In this document: positions 41,772 through 51,909 of the stretch, one piece after another
Layout of the letters: each line of letters opens with the position of its first letter
How positions within the stretch are numbered: the stretch's first letter is position 1
Origin: JACTOJ01 sp032335695
GTDB lineage: Bacteria; Bacillota; Clostridia; Clostridiales; Clostridiaceae
Assembly (NCBI RefSeq): GCF_032335695.1
Contig: NZ_JACTOJ010000008.1
Span: 145,328-209,327 of the forward strand
Direction: 5' to 3'
Length of the DNA stretch: 64,000 nucleotides
The notes under the pieces: model-generated
Database searches by the model: none
What the model saw: only the letters and a program-made list of their open reading frames with translations
Told to the model about the DNA's origin: nothing
Position numbers and translations under genes: made by a program

Positions 41772-43518
41772 TTTTAGCACCTCTCATTACTAATTCATAA
41801 AATAGTCCCTTTTTATCAATCAACGACTGATAGTTTCCTTGTTCTGCAATTTTACCCTCTTCAAGAACTATGATTGAATCATATTCTCTGATTGTAGAAA
41901 GCCTATGTGCTACAGTCACCACTGTTTTACCAGCTGATAATTCCTCAATAGACTTCTTAACAGCAGCCTCTGTCAAGTTATCCAGTGCTGAGGTGGCCTC
42001 ATCTAATAGAATAATCTTAGGCTCCTTAAGCATCATTCTGGCTATGGAGATACGCTGCTTTTGACCGCCAGACAAACGTACACCGCGTTCACCAAGAATT
42101 GTGTCATAGCCTTCTTCTGTATCCATAATAAACTCATGAGCACTGGCATGTTTTGCTGCTTGTACAATTTCTTCCTCAGTGGCACTAGGATTTCCGAACT
42201 TAATATTGTCTTTAATTGACATATTGAATAAGTATGTATCCTGAAACACATATCCAAAATTTTGTCTCAGCTCCTTAAGCTTTAAGTTTCGAATATCATA
42301 TCCACCCATTGAAACTTCTCCGGCTGTAACGTCATAAAATCGGCCAATAAGCTTTAATATTGTTGACTTTCCGCTGCCACTTCCTCCAACAATAGCAGTT
42401 TTTTTCCCAGCTGGAATGGTAAATGATATATCTTTTAAGATGGGTTGATTCTCCTTATAGGAAAAAGAAACCTTTTTAAATTCAATATTAAATTCATCAA
42501 TTTTTGCTTCTAAACTTTTATCCTCTTCTACTACGTCTGGCTTCAACTTTAAAAACTCATATAAATGCTTTGCGTAATTTAGTGCATTATACTGAGCAGG
42601 AATAATATAAAAAAACACTGAAAAGCCTCTTGAAATAAGTCCCATGAGAAAGCTGTATCCAACTAAATCTCCAACAGATAAAGCACCTCTTTGTATTAGT
42701 TTCAAGCCATAAAAGTAAAATAAAACAATAGAAATCGTTAACGTAAAGCCCACAGTTGTATAACGAAAATGTCTCCAAAACACTGACCACATTCTAGCGA
42801 TTCTAAATTGATTGAAGTCTTCAATAGTTCTATTTATAAACCAGTCTTTGCTTCCTATTGCTTTTAATTCCGTTCTAGCCTCAATTGCATCATATAGAGA
42901 CTTTTGTGATGCTTGTGCAGCTTTTGTTTCAATGCCTAGATAATACTGTATTCTTTTATTTGCTGTTCGATTAAGAAATACATATATAATATTACCAATC
43001 ATCGCAGCCCAAAAAAATATTGGTTCACTGGAAATTAGAATAATGGATGGCACTGCAAACTGTGCTAGGCAGTAGATAAATTGCGGAAATAGAAAGGTAT
43101 AGGTTTGCTGCGTCTGACTCACAGCATTCTCAAATAGAGCTAAAATCTCTCCTGTAGGCACTTTTTCATAATAGGAAAAGCCTAACTTTTGTAGCTTCAC
43201 CATTAAATCCGTTTGCTGATTCTTAATAATTTTGTTAGATATGATTTGTTCTAATAGGTTGAATATGGCTTTTACGATCAAAATCAAGATAACGATTCCG
43301 CACAAAAGTAAAATTTGATTTACTAGTAGCTGCATGCTTTTTAATGGAATAACATTATCAATTAAATATCCCATACGGCGAGGAATCATTAATTCTCCCC
43401 AAATCATACCCCCACCGCATAGCACATATAAGAAAGTTGGTAATATAAACGGTTTGAAGTAGCTTAATGTCCAAAAGTATAGCTTAAGCATTTCTCTCTT
43501 TTCTAGCTGTTTTTTCAT
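41761..43518 (-). CDS. ABC exporter half-transporter A
   Basis: 585 aa: permease (first helix near residues 20-38) and ATPase with Walker A GGSGSGKST, Q-loop VFQDTYL, signature LSGGQKQR, Walker B IILLDEATSALD and switch VAHRLST. Both halves keep Glu after Walker B Asp, so neither site is obviously degenerate. First gene of the pair; TTAGGGGGAAGGCA before the ATG. Substrate unknown. Confidence 0.93.
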   Translation of the reverse strand: MKKQLEKREMLKLYFWTLSYFKPFILPTFLYVLCGGGMIWGELMIPRRMGYLIDNVIPLKSMQLLVNQILLLCGIVILILIVKAIFNLLEQIISNKIIKNQQTDLMVKLQKLGFSYYEKVPTGEILALFENAVSQTQQTYTFLFPQFIYCLAQFAVPSIILISSEPIFFWAAMIGNIIYVFLNRTANKRIQYYLGIETKAAQASQKSLYDAIEARTELKAIGSKDWFINRTIEDFNQFRIARMWSVFWRHFRYTTVGFTLTISIVLFYFYGLKLIQRGALSVGDLVGYSFLMGLISRGFSVFFYIIPAQYNALNYAKHLYEFLKLKPDVVEEDKSLEAKIDEFNIEFKKVSFSYKENQPILKDISFTIPAGKKTAIVGGSGSGKSTILKLIGRFYDVTAGEVSMGGYDIRNLKLKELRQNFGYVFQDTYLFNMSIKDNIKFGNPSATEEEIVQAAKHASAHEFIMDTEEGYDTILGERGVRLSGGQKQRISIARMMLKEPKIILLDEATSALDNLTEAAVKKSIEELSAGKTVVTVAHRLSTIREYDSIIVLEEGKIAEQGNYQSLIDKKGLFYELVMRGAKNEG

Positions 43519-43725
43519 TGCCTTCCCCCTAACAACTTACTTCATGCTATTTGATTACTTAATTATACAAAATATGAATATATTTTTCAAATTTCCATTT
43601 TAACCAGTGTGAATTTAACTAAAGAAAGTCCATCAATTATTAATTTAATAAAAATCATAAACAGATTGAATTTTGCAACTATTTATAATACAATTAATGT
43701 ATAAAATTCCATATGAAGGTAACAT

Positions 43726-43842
43726 ATGCAATCAGCATTAATGTTTTCAATAGTTCCTATTAATATAATTATAGCCTTCATAATTGTAGTATTTTCTTTT
43801 CTAATTGTTTCAATTAAATCTATAGGCCACTTCACTATATAG
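43726..43842 (+). CDS. Tiny membrane peptide
   Basis: 38 aa, MQSALMFSIVPIN then a membrane segment IIIAFIIVVFSFLIVS and a short tail. GAAGGTAAC lies just before the ATG. It stops at the point where the remnant AraC frame begins, so it may be a small membrane protein whose 3' end was cut by the same deletion that removed the AraC N-terminus. Confidence 0.5.
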   Translation: MQSALMFSIVPINIIIAFIIVVFSFLIVSIKSIGHFTI

Positions 43843-44324
43843 AAAGCTATTCGGACAATCTAAAATTTTATGCAATTCGCATTGAACCTATATTTCTATT
43901 TAGCAATCAAGAAGATTTACTACAAGCTAAATATCTTGCCCCCTTAGCATTAAATCGTATTACCTTTAAAAATCTAATTCAAAATGATTTGCAAATATTA
44001 GAATGTATTAAAACCATACTGAAAGAATATTCTAACAAAGAAATTGGGTATGAACTTGCAAATTGTGTCAGCTTCTCTCCGCATCATTTTTGCAGGACCT
44101 TTAAGCAAATCACTAGAAAAACTACTACGGATTATATAAATACAGTAAGACTGGATAAAGCGACTCGTTACTTAAAACAAGGGAATTTAAACATTACAGA
44201 AATTGCAATGAAGTGTGGGTTTGATGATATTAACTATTTTAGCCGTTTATTTAGAAAACATTATGATATTACACCTACAAAATGCAGAAAATTATATAGC
44301 AAACCTTTTTTAAAAGCTTTTTAA
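43812..44324 (+). pseudogene. AraC-family regulator lacking its N-terminus
   Basis: The frame is open from about 43812 and reads YIESYSDNLKFYAIRIEPIF, then a linker and two HTH motifs (IGYELANCVSFSPHHFCRTF, ITEIAMKCGFDDINYFSRLF). No ATG exists in frame; a TTG at 43989 would give a 111-aa bare DNA-binding domain. The sensor domain is missing, an in-frame stop lies just upstream, and a foreign membrane ORF overlaps the 5' end. Probably an inactive former regulator of the divergent ABC exporter, unless the bare domain is expressed from the TTG. Confidence 0.75.
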
Positions 44325-44464
44325 AAACGTAGCATGTAAAGCTCAAAGGAGAATGCATACTACGTCTTTGTTTATCTTACAATTTTTCAGTTTCCCTTAT
44401 TTTCAACACCACTATCAAAAAGTTTTTCTATAATAAGCAGTTTTAAATATATCAACATCTATTT

Positions 44465-45115
44465 TTAACCGAATTCATGTCCCGGTATGCCGTTATTAAC
44501 ATAATCCTTGCCTTCCAGAGGCTGGAACCCGAATACCTCCATATCTGTTACAATAGGATACGCGTTATGATAGTTGGGAAACGTAAAGTTTAAATTGTAA
44601 TTTTTCCCATAGAAAGAAGCCTTTGTTCCATCTCCTATAAAAACTGCTGTATTTTTAAGAAAGATGACCTTTCTGGCTTTTTTCCCATTTGACACATTTA
44701 CTTTTACTTCATAAACAGTAAAATCAAATGAAGTATTTGTTATATTAGAAATTGCAATTTCACAATAATCATTTTTAATCTTCCCTCCGTAAACACCGCT
44801 ATCAAAATAAGTGCCTGCATACAATTTAACTTTGCCATTCACTTTAGTTGTTTTTTCAGAAGCATCATTATCATCTTTTACAGCCTGCTTACTTTGATTT
44901 ATTTCAGCAGGTTGTGAAGAACTTGCAGCATTTGGAGCTGCTTCTTTTTTTTCATCACCGCTACTTTGCTGGTTACTAGTTTGTACTTGGTTACTAGCAT
45001 CCTGTGAAGCACTTTCTAAAGTTTGTTTTTCATTAGCCACTTTTCTATCACTACTGCAACCAGCTAAGATGAAAATTAAGCTTAAACATAATATCAAAAC
45101 TAAATTTTTTTTCAT
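44465..45115 (-). CDS. Lipoprotein with low-complexity linker
   Basis: 216 aa. Signal LVLILCLSLIFILAGC with lipobox LAGC; an 80-residue linker rich in Ser, Gln, Asn, Lys and Ala; then a C-terminal domain from KVKLYAGTYFDSGVYGGK with ISNITNTSFDFTVYEV. It looks like a surface-anchored beta domain on a flexible stalk. Not recognised. AAGGTGG before the ATG. Downstream of the TPR lipoprotein. Confidence 0.8.
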   Translation of the reverse strand: MKKNLVLILCLSLIFILAGCSSDRKVANEKQTLESASQDASNQVQTSNQQSSGDEKKEAAPNAASSSQPAEINQSKQAVKDDNDASEKTTKVNGKVKLYAGTYFDSGVYGGKIKNDYCEIAISNITNTSFDFTVYEVKVNVSNGKKARKVIFLKNTAVFIGDGTKASFYGKNYNLNFTFPNYHNAYPIVTDMEVFGFQPLEGKDYVNNGIPGHEFG

Positions 45116-45215
45116 AATTTAACCACCTTAATTTTAGTCTAGGTTCTAAATTTATCAGCAGCAAGATAGCGTCTTAATGAGTGATAATTTCCTGCTGCTC
45201 TACAGTATTTCTTCT

Positions 45216-46259
45216 CTATCCATGAAAATACCCAGTTCTTGAGGAAACTGCAACATAGGGTACCTCAGAACCATTATTGTCAATATATGCCTCATATATA
45301 TCGCCACCTAAATATTCTAATCTAGTAACTTTTTGACCATAGGTGTCATACAAATCTTTTTCAAACATTTCTTTCCAATTACTGGGAATAGGTGCATTCG
45401 TCGTCATATATTTGGCAAAACTCTCCAAATCCTGTCCGTTGCCTCCAGCAGCTTTATATTTCTTGTATAAACTCACGATATCAACACTATTAAGGAAGGT
45501 CTTACTCCATTGAAGTTTTCCTGCTTCCGGTTTATTACCTTGGCCGTTAATAATATAATCCTTAACTTTTTCAGAAATATTTTGTTCCGAAACTTCTGTT
45601 TTGGGATTACTTTCAGGGCTTTGAGTTGTTGCTTTGCTAGGCTGATTGTTAGCTGGCTTTTTCACTGTCAGAACAAACTTTACCGGTCTTTCGTACTCCT
45701 GAGCGGTGCCTTCAAAAGTATAAGTTCCTGTATTAGAGGTATCTATAGAAGAAATATTCCAATTAATATCAACTTCAGTATCCACATTATTAATTTTAAA
45801 GTTTGCAGTCTCCGGAAGCTTAAAGTATTCATTTTGATTAACAGAACCTGTAAGGTTCACAACCTGAAACTTTTGCTTTATAGCTTCTAACTGCTCCTTC
45901 ATACTATCAGTATCAACTTTATTTTCAATAGCCAATTTAATAATATAAAAAGCGTCGTCCAATCTTCCTGCTTCAATATAGCTGTCCTTTATTTCAAGGT
46001 AGGTATTTTTATTACCTTTATCCATTGAAATTGCATTTTCATAAATGGTTCTAGCTTCCGCATATTTACCCTCCGATAAATACTTGTTACCTGCTTTTAC
46101 CTTTTCACTAATTTCATCTTCTTCAGCTTTTGCCTGCTGACTTATATTATTTGTGAGCACAATTTGTTTGTCCTTTGCCTTACAAGCAGTAAAGACAGAA
46201 GTGCATAAAAGTAATGACAAGGCTATTAACATGATCTTTTTAAAATAAGAACTTCTCAT
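45216..46259 (-). CDS. TPR lipoprotein with Ig-like domain
   Basis: 347 aa. Lipobox CTSVFTAC after a short hydrophobic core; two TPR units (about residues 45-120: AGNKYLSEGKYAEARTIYENAI, LEIKDSYIEAGRLDDAFYIIKLAIE), a bacterial Ig-like strand set (about 140-205, ending VKFVLTVKKP), a Pro/Ser/Thr linker and a C-terminal domain. AAGGGAG precedes ATG 46259. It starts 62 bases after the histidine kinase stop, so it is likely the output or partner of the two-component system. Confidence 0.82.
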   Translation of the reverse strand: MRSSYFKKIMLIALSLLLCTSVFTACKAKDKQIVLTNNISQQAKAEEDEISEKVKAGNKYLSEGKYAEARTIYENAISMDKGNKNTYLEIKDSYIEAGRLDDAFYIIKLAIENKVDTDSMKEQLEAIKQKFQVVNLTGSVNQNEYFKLPETANFKINNVDTEVDINWNISSIDTSNTGTYTFEGTAQEYERPVKFVLTVKKPANNQPSKATTQSPESNPKTEVSEQNISEKVKDYIINGQGNKPEAGKLQWSKTFLNSVDIVSLYKKYKAAGGNGQDLESFAKYMTTNAPIPSNWKEMFEKDLYDTYGQKVTRLEYLGGDIYEAYIDNNGSEVPYVAVSSRTGYFHG

Positions 46260-46320
46260 AAAATTGTCTCCCTTCATATCTTATGCTCAAATAATAACAT
46301 GCATTTGTTATCAAGCTTCA

Positions 46321-47769
46321 TCAATTTGTTGCCAAGTTGTTACTAAAGAAAGGTATTTTTACCCTTGTCTTAATTATTTCTCCATTCTCCAAATTTATCA
46401 CTCCATCATGCTCCTTTATTATTTCGCTGCAAATATAAAGGCCAAGTCCCCTGCTTTGTTCCTCATTGCCTCCTGCCTTCTTTACGAAGGGATCAAAAAT
46501 ATTTTTAAAAATTTCATCCGGTATAGGTTCGGACTTATTTTCAACTTCAATGTTATAATTACCTTCTGAGATATAAGCTTTAACAAAAATAAATTCTCCT
46601 TTAACCGAGTACTTTATAGCATTATCTATAATATTAATAATTACCTGTCTTATTCTATCAGTTTGCCCAAAAATATACCCGGCTTCAATCTTTCTATTAA
46701 TTGCCATGTAATACTTTCTCGCCTTAATATTCATATCGTCGCATATTTCATTCAACAGCTTATACATATCAATGGGCTTTTTTTCCTCTTCCAGTGAAGA
46801 GCTTCCTTTGGCTACACTAATAAGCTCTAGGACAAGTTTATGCAATCTTTCACTTTCCAGGTATATTCTTTCATTAGCCCTTTTTCTAAATTCCTCGTCC
46901 TCTACAATACCTTCCAGCATCATTTCAGCATAGCCGGAAATTGCAGTAAGAGGAGTTTTGAGTTCATGGGTAACATTATTAAAAAAGTCCCTTCTTCCTT
47001 TTTCAAGCTTTTCAACCTTCTCCTTCTCAAGCTTGATAGTTTGAATCTGCTCATTGATTTTATCCTTCATATTAATAAATTCTTGCGATAATATTCCTAT
47101 TTCATCTTTGCCTTTTACCCTCATCTTAACCTCATAATTACCTTGTCCAACTTCCTTAACTGCTTTGGTAAGAATAGTTATAGGCCTAGTTATTTTGGAA
47201 GTCATAAAAAGGGTTAAAACAAAAATAAAAAGGAAAAGCAAAAACTCCCCTAAAGTAATAAACTGAATTGTTTTCTTATAGGTAATATATGAAGCACTAT
47301 AACTTTTATCTAAAGCAATAATTCCCACATAATTACTGTTTATGTATATTGGGAAAGCCAATATACCATGAACTTCACTTACTCCATATTTTAAATCTAC
47401 AACTGCTTGCCCTTTCTCCGCCTTTTTTATATTATTTGAGGTTATTTCTTCTAAAGAACTATTTTTTTCACTATAAATAAGGGTGCCTTTCATATCTAAA
47501 AGCACACATTTACAGTCGTTATTTAATACTACATATTTAGCTATATATGAAGCATCATGTTTAAAGCCATCTGTATCTGAAAAGGAAGAGCTGATTGCCA
47601 ATCTATATTTTACATACTCTCGAGTGCTTCTCATTATTTCTTCAAGAGATGTTTTAATGCTGCTTTCCATATTTGATATTAGCACCTGTCTTATCAAAAT
47701 ATTTAAAAGCAGAGAAAAAATCACCAATATTATAGTAAGCCCTAACATGAATTTTACTTTTATCTTCAT
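46321..47769 (-). CDS. Sensor histidine kinase
   Basis: 482 aa. Helix 1 (about 7-27), external sensor domain (about 30-165), helix 2 (about 170-192), HAMP (ITRPITILTKAVKEVGQGNYEV), coiled coil, HisKA with phospho-His in NVTHELKTPLTAISGYAEMM near residue 269, and ATPase domain with N-box IIDNAIKYS, and RGLGLYICSEII. Paired with the OmpR regulator 4 bases upstream. Signal unknown. Confidence 0.94.
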   Translation of the reverse strand: MKIKVKFMLGLTIILVIFSLLLNILIRQVLISNMESSIKTSLEEIMRSTREYVKYRLAISSSFSDTDGFKHDASYIAKYVVLNNDCKCVLLDMKGTLIYSEKNSSLEEITSNNIKKAEKGQAVVDLKYGVSEVHGILAFPIYINSNYVGIIALDKSYSASYITYKKTIQFITLGEFLLFLFIFVLTLFMTSKITRPITILTKAVKEVGQGNYEVKMRVKGKDEIGILSQEFINMKDKINEQIQTIKLEKEKVEKLEKGRRDFFNNVTHELKTPLTAISGYAEMMLEGIVEDEEFRKRANERIYLESERLHKLVLELISVAKGSSSLEEEKKPIDMYKLLNEICDDMNIKARKYYMAINRKIEAGYIFGQTDRIRQVIINIIDNAIKYSVKGEFIFVKAYISEGNYNIEVENKSEPIPDEIFKNIFDPFVKKAGGNEEQSRGLGLYICSEIIKEHDGVINLENGEIIKTRVKIPFFSNNLATN

Positions 47770-47773
47770 TATT

Positions 47774-48457
47774 CTACCTCATAACGTATCCAACGCCAAA
47801 AACAGTCTCTATAATGGAATTTGTCTCATCATTATCTAGCTTACTTCTCAATCTCCTTATATGAACATCCACAGTTCGCAGTTCGCCATCATAATCCATA
47901 TCCCAAACCTTATCCAAAAGCTCCTCTCTTGAAAATACCCTGTTTCTGTTCTTTGCAAGAAACTCCAGCAAATCATATTCCTTAGGCTTAAGCCTGATTT
48001 CTTCCTCCTCTTTTAAGACAACGCGACTTTCAGTATTTATCTTGATAGATTTATTCAGTTGTAAAATATTTTCTTCATGGGAAGAGCTATATTTTTCCAC
48101 TCTTCTTACAGCTACTTTTACTCTGGTCAAGACTTCCTTTATGTGAAAAGGCTTAGTTATATAGTCATCGGCACCTAATTCCAAGCCAAGAATTTTATCA
48201 ACAACATCATTTCTCGCCGTCAGCATAATTATGGGTATAGAATAATTTGCATTAATAAATTTGCATAGCTCAAAGCCATCTTCATCTGGAAGGTTTATAT
48301 CAAGCATAGCTAAATTGGGCTGAAAGCTTGATAGAAAGGTCTTTGCTTCAGCAGACGAAAAGGCACTCCTTACATCATATCCTTGTACTTTTAATGCTGA
48401 TGATAGAATATCATTAATTGAAATTTCATCTTCTACTACTAAAACTTTTACTCCCAT
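47774..48457 (-). CDS. OmpR-family response regulator
   Basis: 227 aa. Receiver domain with acidic pocket VVEDE, phospho-Asp in MLDINLPDEDG near residue 51 and Lys in DDYITKPF; winged-helix domain with KEYDLLEFLAKN and DVHIRRLRSKL. ATG 48457 (MGVKVLVVEDE) is favoured by GGGGATGG just upstream; an in-frame ATG at 48469 adds four residues. First gene of a two-component/lipoprotein operon. Confidence 0.94.
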   Translation of the reverse strand: MGVKVLVVEDEISINDILSSALKVQGYDVRSAFSSAEAKTFLSSFQPNLAMLDINLPDEDGFELCKFINANYSIPIIMLTARNDVVDKILGLELGADDYITKPFHIKEVLTRVKVAVRRVEKYSSSHEENILQLNKSIKINTESRVVLKEEEEIRLKPKEYDLLEFLAKNRNRVFSREELLDKVWDMDYDGELRTVDVHIRRLRSKLDNDETNSIIETVFGVGYVMR

Positions 48458-48479
48458 TTCCATCCCCATCTCTATAAAT

Positions 48480-48740
48480 TAAGTTTATACTATTTTCGTT
48501 AATTGATTTCTTATATTGAAAAATAATCGACCAGTTATTTTCCTCTAGCAATGTTTGAAGTTCACTTTCTAAAAGCACCCAAGTAACTGGTAGTTCTTCC
48601 ACCCCATTATATCATACCCATATGCTTCCACAATAGAAGGAGATAGTTTTCTATCAAGAAATGTCAAGCAAGATTTTGGATTCAATACATAAAACGCTTT
48701 TATAAGAAGCTCTGCCACAATATATAAAAAATGCTTTCAC
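48480..48740 (-). other. Gap with degraded coding remnant
   Basis: No intact gene. On the minus strand one frame reads AELLIKAFYVLNPKSCLTFL and SIVEAYGYDIMGW; then, one frame over, VEELPVTWVLLESELQTLLE follows without a start. The composition looks coding, so a decayed gene is likely, but the family is not recognised. Confidence 0.35.
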
Positions 48741-48747
48741 AACAAAT

Positions 48748-48781
48748 AAGAAACGTGCCTAAAAAGCATTTAGACACGTTT
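48748..48781 (-). terminator. Hairpin after the PadR gene
   Basis: GAAACGTGTCTAAATGC pairs with GCCTAAAAAGCATTTAGACACGTTTC-type complement at 48748-48781; 10 bases after the PadR stop. No long T-run. Confidence 0.55.
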
Positions 48782-48790
48782 CAGAATAAT

Positions 48791-49321
48791 CTAAAAAGTT
48801 GGTTTAGCAGCAATTATATCTTTTAGAAGGTCTTCAAACCATTGAGCATTTACTAAATGATGAGAACGTGAATTTTCAAGCATTTTTCTAAAATAAGGAG
48901 GATTAGTTTCATTATGCTCAAGAGAGAGTTCTATTAAAGAAATTTTTTCTTTAGTTTGCTGGATTTGTATTTCTATTAGCTTCTTTAGATCCTCGCTTTT
49001 GTATTCATTGGCAAATAGCATTGCTGCATAAAAAGATAAATTTACATATTCAGTCTTAGCTCCATACTTGCACATCAGTTTTTCAAATTCTTTGTTTCCT
49101 AGTTCAGTGATGATATAATTATTAGTCTCTCTGGTATTATCTAATTGGTCAACTTTTTTAATATATTGCTTTTCTTCTAATTGTTGAAGATTGTAATAGA
49201 AGGACCCTTTAGTGAAATTCACTATATATTTGTAGTGTCTCTCTTCCATTAAGGCTAATAATTCGTATCCGTAAGAACCTGGGTTTTGTTTTAATAAACC
49301 TAAAATTAGTAATGGTATCAA
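48791..49321 (-). CDS. PadR-family regulator
   Basis: 176 aa, PadR subfamily with the C-terminal helical domain. Winged helix: LLILGLLKQNPGSYGYELLALM, KGSFYYNLQQLEEKQYIKKVD, then NYIITELGNKEF. TTG start (49321-49319) with GAAGGTG upstream; no ATG near. Monocistronic. No exporter target adjacent. Confidence 0.88.
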   Translation of the reverse strand: MIPLLILGLLKQNPGSYGYELLALMEERHYKYIVNFTKGSFYYNLQQLEEKQYIKKVDQLDNTRETNNYIITELGNKEFEKLMCKYGAKTEYVNLSFYAAMLFANEYKSEDLKKLIEIQIQQTKEKISLIELSLEHNETNPPYFRKMLENSRSHHLVNAQWFEDLLKDIIAAKPTF

Positions 49322-49372
49322 AAAAACACCTTCTTCATATTCTTAATAAAAATTACTCCGTAATTTTCAAAT

Positions 49373-50105
49373 CTAGCCCTCGTTGATTTGCATGAGTTGA
49401 GCTTCAAATTCTTCATACGATATTTTTCCTAACGCCAAATCCATACTTTTTATATACATCTTTTCAGCCTTTGTATATACTCTGGAAGCATTAAAATTTA
49501 TCAACTCATTTTCATTAATTAATGGCTTCAATACATGCTTCCTATTACAAAAAGCCTCAAAATACCTTAAGCCAAATTTTCTTTGAGAAATTGCATTAAT
49601 ATGAATACCATCAGGATTGGCTGTTAAACCTGAAGCTGTGACAAAGTAACAATTATCTTGTTCAAAAGCAAATTTTTGTAACTCTTGATTAATGAAATTA
49701 TATTCAATGCAGCTTTTTCCAAAGCCTTCTTTGCCTAAAAAATCTCCTAACCCCCAATAATGAGAGGAATATCTGGAGCATTCAACTCCTTTCTAAGAGC
49801 CTCAATAATTAAAAGTAATTTTTTGTAATAGACTTTGTAATTACCATTCATACCATCACTTTCACCCTGATGCCATAGAATTCCTGTTAGCTCACTGCTT
49901 TGCATAGCAAACTTAGCTTCAGTTTCAGAAGTAAGCCAAAATACAATTTAAACGATGCCGATAAATATTCATTAATTTACTCACAAGAATATTTTTCCTT
50001 ATCTATATTAATTGATTGATTTTACATCCAAGCCTTCCAACTGCCTTAGGAGCTAATTAATAACAAAAATCGCCGACTAAGATGAATACTTTTACTCCAT
50101 TCCAG
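49373..50105 (-). pseudogene. Broken carbohydrate esterase (sialate O-acetylesterase-like, CE6)
   Basis: Fragments in several frames form one decayed protein: VKVFILVG at about 50090, then GILWHQGESDGMNGNYKVYY and LNAPDIPLIIG (about 49900-49770), a shift in a G-run, LGDFLGKEGFG, CYFVTASGLTANPDGIHINA and a C-terminus ending at TAG 49375-49373. GILWHQGESD and DGIH are typical of the SASA/CE6 family. No intact start; at least two frame changes and an upstream stop. Disrupted close to the neighbouring IS91 element. Confidence 0.75.
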
Positions 50106-50273
50106 ACAGCATAAATTTTTAGCACCATATAGCTTAATTTATTTCTTGGCATTTATGCTCTTACGCAAAAAACCTTGTACACTCATTTAATCCACGCTAT
50201 TTTTGCTTATTTATGCCTCCCTTGGGCACGTCCCCTTCGGGGATTAAATTAAGCACAACGTTTTCAATCAAGC

Positions 50274-50561
50274 TTAATGAGAGCCAGGGAATGTCACTCT
50301 CTTTTTTTTAAATCTATATGTTATTCCATGAACTCCATGATATTTCTTAGGTCGCATTATTGCTCCACAATTTTCACAGCTGAATGTAGGAGGTTCGTTT
50401 ATATCTCCATCATCCATTATGTCAAAATACTCTACAACTTCTTCAGGAATAATTTCTTCATTTCCACATTCTTGACATATATATAGTATCCCTTCGGATG
50501 TATTTTCGTTTAACAATACTGCTTCTTTTTCTTTCTTATTTTGAGCCTTTAACCGAAGCAT
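50274..50561 (-). CDS. Zinc-ribbon passenger protein of the IS91-like element
   Basis: 95 aa. Two CXXC pairs (YICQECGNEEI and FSCENCGAIM, about residues 29-68) bind one zinc; the C-terminus is basic (RFKKKRVTFPG). Its ATG overlaps the end of the transposase frame by 26 bases. Not a known transposase part; likely a DNA- or protein-binding accessory of the element. Confidence 0.65.
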   Translation of the reverse strand: MLRLKAQNKKEKEAVLLNENTSEGILYICQECGNEEIIPEEVVEYFDIMDDGDINEPPTFSCENCGAIMRPKKYHGVHGITYRFKKKRVTFPGSH

Positions 50562-51791
50562 ATGTATTTATTATCTCGTCAATGTTTTTTTCTACCTGTT
50601 CTTTAATTCTCTCATAGAGAATTTCTCTGATACTACCATACTTAGGATAGACTATATCCTTAAATGTCATTAATGCTCCGCATTTACACCTTAACGGATC
50701 TACTCCGAAAGCCTTCATTATTCTATATTCCCATTTTCTAAGCTTTCTGTATTCTTGTTTTAATTTTTCATTAATAAGCATAAAAAACTTATTTTTATGT
50801 CTATTTCTTCTAGAATATATACCATAATATCTTACCATCTTAAATTGTTTTTCAGGTATGTGTATTATTAAATTTTTTATAAATTCATAGACGCTTACTT
50901 TTTCTATTACTTTCTTATTATCTCCATGCCTTATATAACAAAGGGTTACGGTTTCTCCATCATAATCTAGAATTTTTGATTCCGCTATCGCTGGTCTTCC
51001 TGTATATCTAGCTACATATTTTGCTATGGCTTTTTGCGTTGTAACTTCTCCTTTTGCATAAACATAAAAGCCATTATTATAAGTTCTATATATATTGTCT
51101 ATAAGATTTTTTAGCACATTTTTATTTTCTTTTACTTTAGTTTTTATCTCGTCTAATATAAGCTTTTGCCATCTTTTTCTTAAAGCTTCATAATGAAAAT
51201 AATTTATTGGTCTCCATTTAGTGTTTTTTCCTGCTCCTCCTTCTGTAACTAAAATATGTACATGTGGATTCCATTTAAGATCTCTACCAAAGGTATGAAT
51301 CACTGCTATTATTCCTGGAGTAAAGCTCTCGCTTTTATTTAAGCTTTCCATCCATGATTTTATTGCCTTTGCTCCACACTCTGGAAGTATTGATAATAGT
51401 TTTCTATCTTTTCTAAAGTATACTCTTAGTTGCTCTGGTATTGTAAACACCATGTGTCTATGCTTTGTTTTTATAAGCTTAACTAGTAATTCCTCTACTC
51501 TATTATCAACATATATTTTTCCGCAGGAAGTACAAAATCTGCTTTTGCAGGTAAAACCTTTTTTATGCTTTCTTTACAGTTAGGGCATTCAAATTCTATG
51601 TAGCCTCTGCTTATGTCGCCGCAATACATCATTTTATTAACTTCTTTAAATACTACATCTCTTATTTGATGTCCATACAACTTAATAAAGTCATACCAGT
51701 TCTCTTTAAATATTTTCTTTATTATTCCACTTTTCACTTTCAACACCCAATCAAATATTATAATATAGCTCTTAATTTTAATCACTAACAT
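50536..51791 (-). pseudogene. IS91-family (Y2) transposase, frameshifted
   Basis: Two frames make one protein of about 418 aa. The first (51791-51495) has the N-terminal zinc domain up to FECPNCKESIKKVL and then goes wrong. The expected CKSRFCTSCGKIYVDNRVEEL is in the next frame from about 51545, joining HMVFTIPEQLRVYF at 51453. The main part has HTFGRDLKWNPHVHILVTEGG (HUH-type metal site), YVARYTGRPAIAESKI (tyrosine region) and a C-terminal CKCGALM. A one-base indel near GGTTTTACC breaks it. Confidence 0.85.
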
Positions 51792-51865
51792 TATTTGACA
51801 CCGCTCTTAAACCTAGGAAAAAAGAGCCATCCCGGGCTCCTCATCGATGTACTTTCCTATACTTT

Positions 51866-51909
51866 AAAAAAAGCAGCTATAGACTTTTTATATTATATCT
51901 ATAACTGCT
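51866..51909 (-). terminator. ftsH terminator
   Basis: AGCAGTTATAGA pairs with TCTATAGCTGCT, followed by T7 on the minus strand. About 100 bases after the ftsH stop. Confidence 0.85.

Larger units (their letters stand above)
50160..51800 (-). mobile_element. IS91-family element with inactive transposase
   Basis: Holds a Y2-type transposase broken by one frameshift (50536-51791) and a zinc-ribbon passenger gene. No inverted repeats are expected in this family. A GTCCCCTTCGGGGA hairpin at 50231-50245 could be the replication terminus end. Exact borders are not resolved. Confidence 0.6.
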
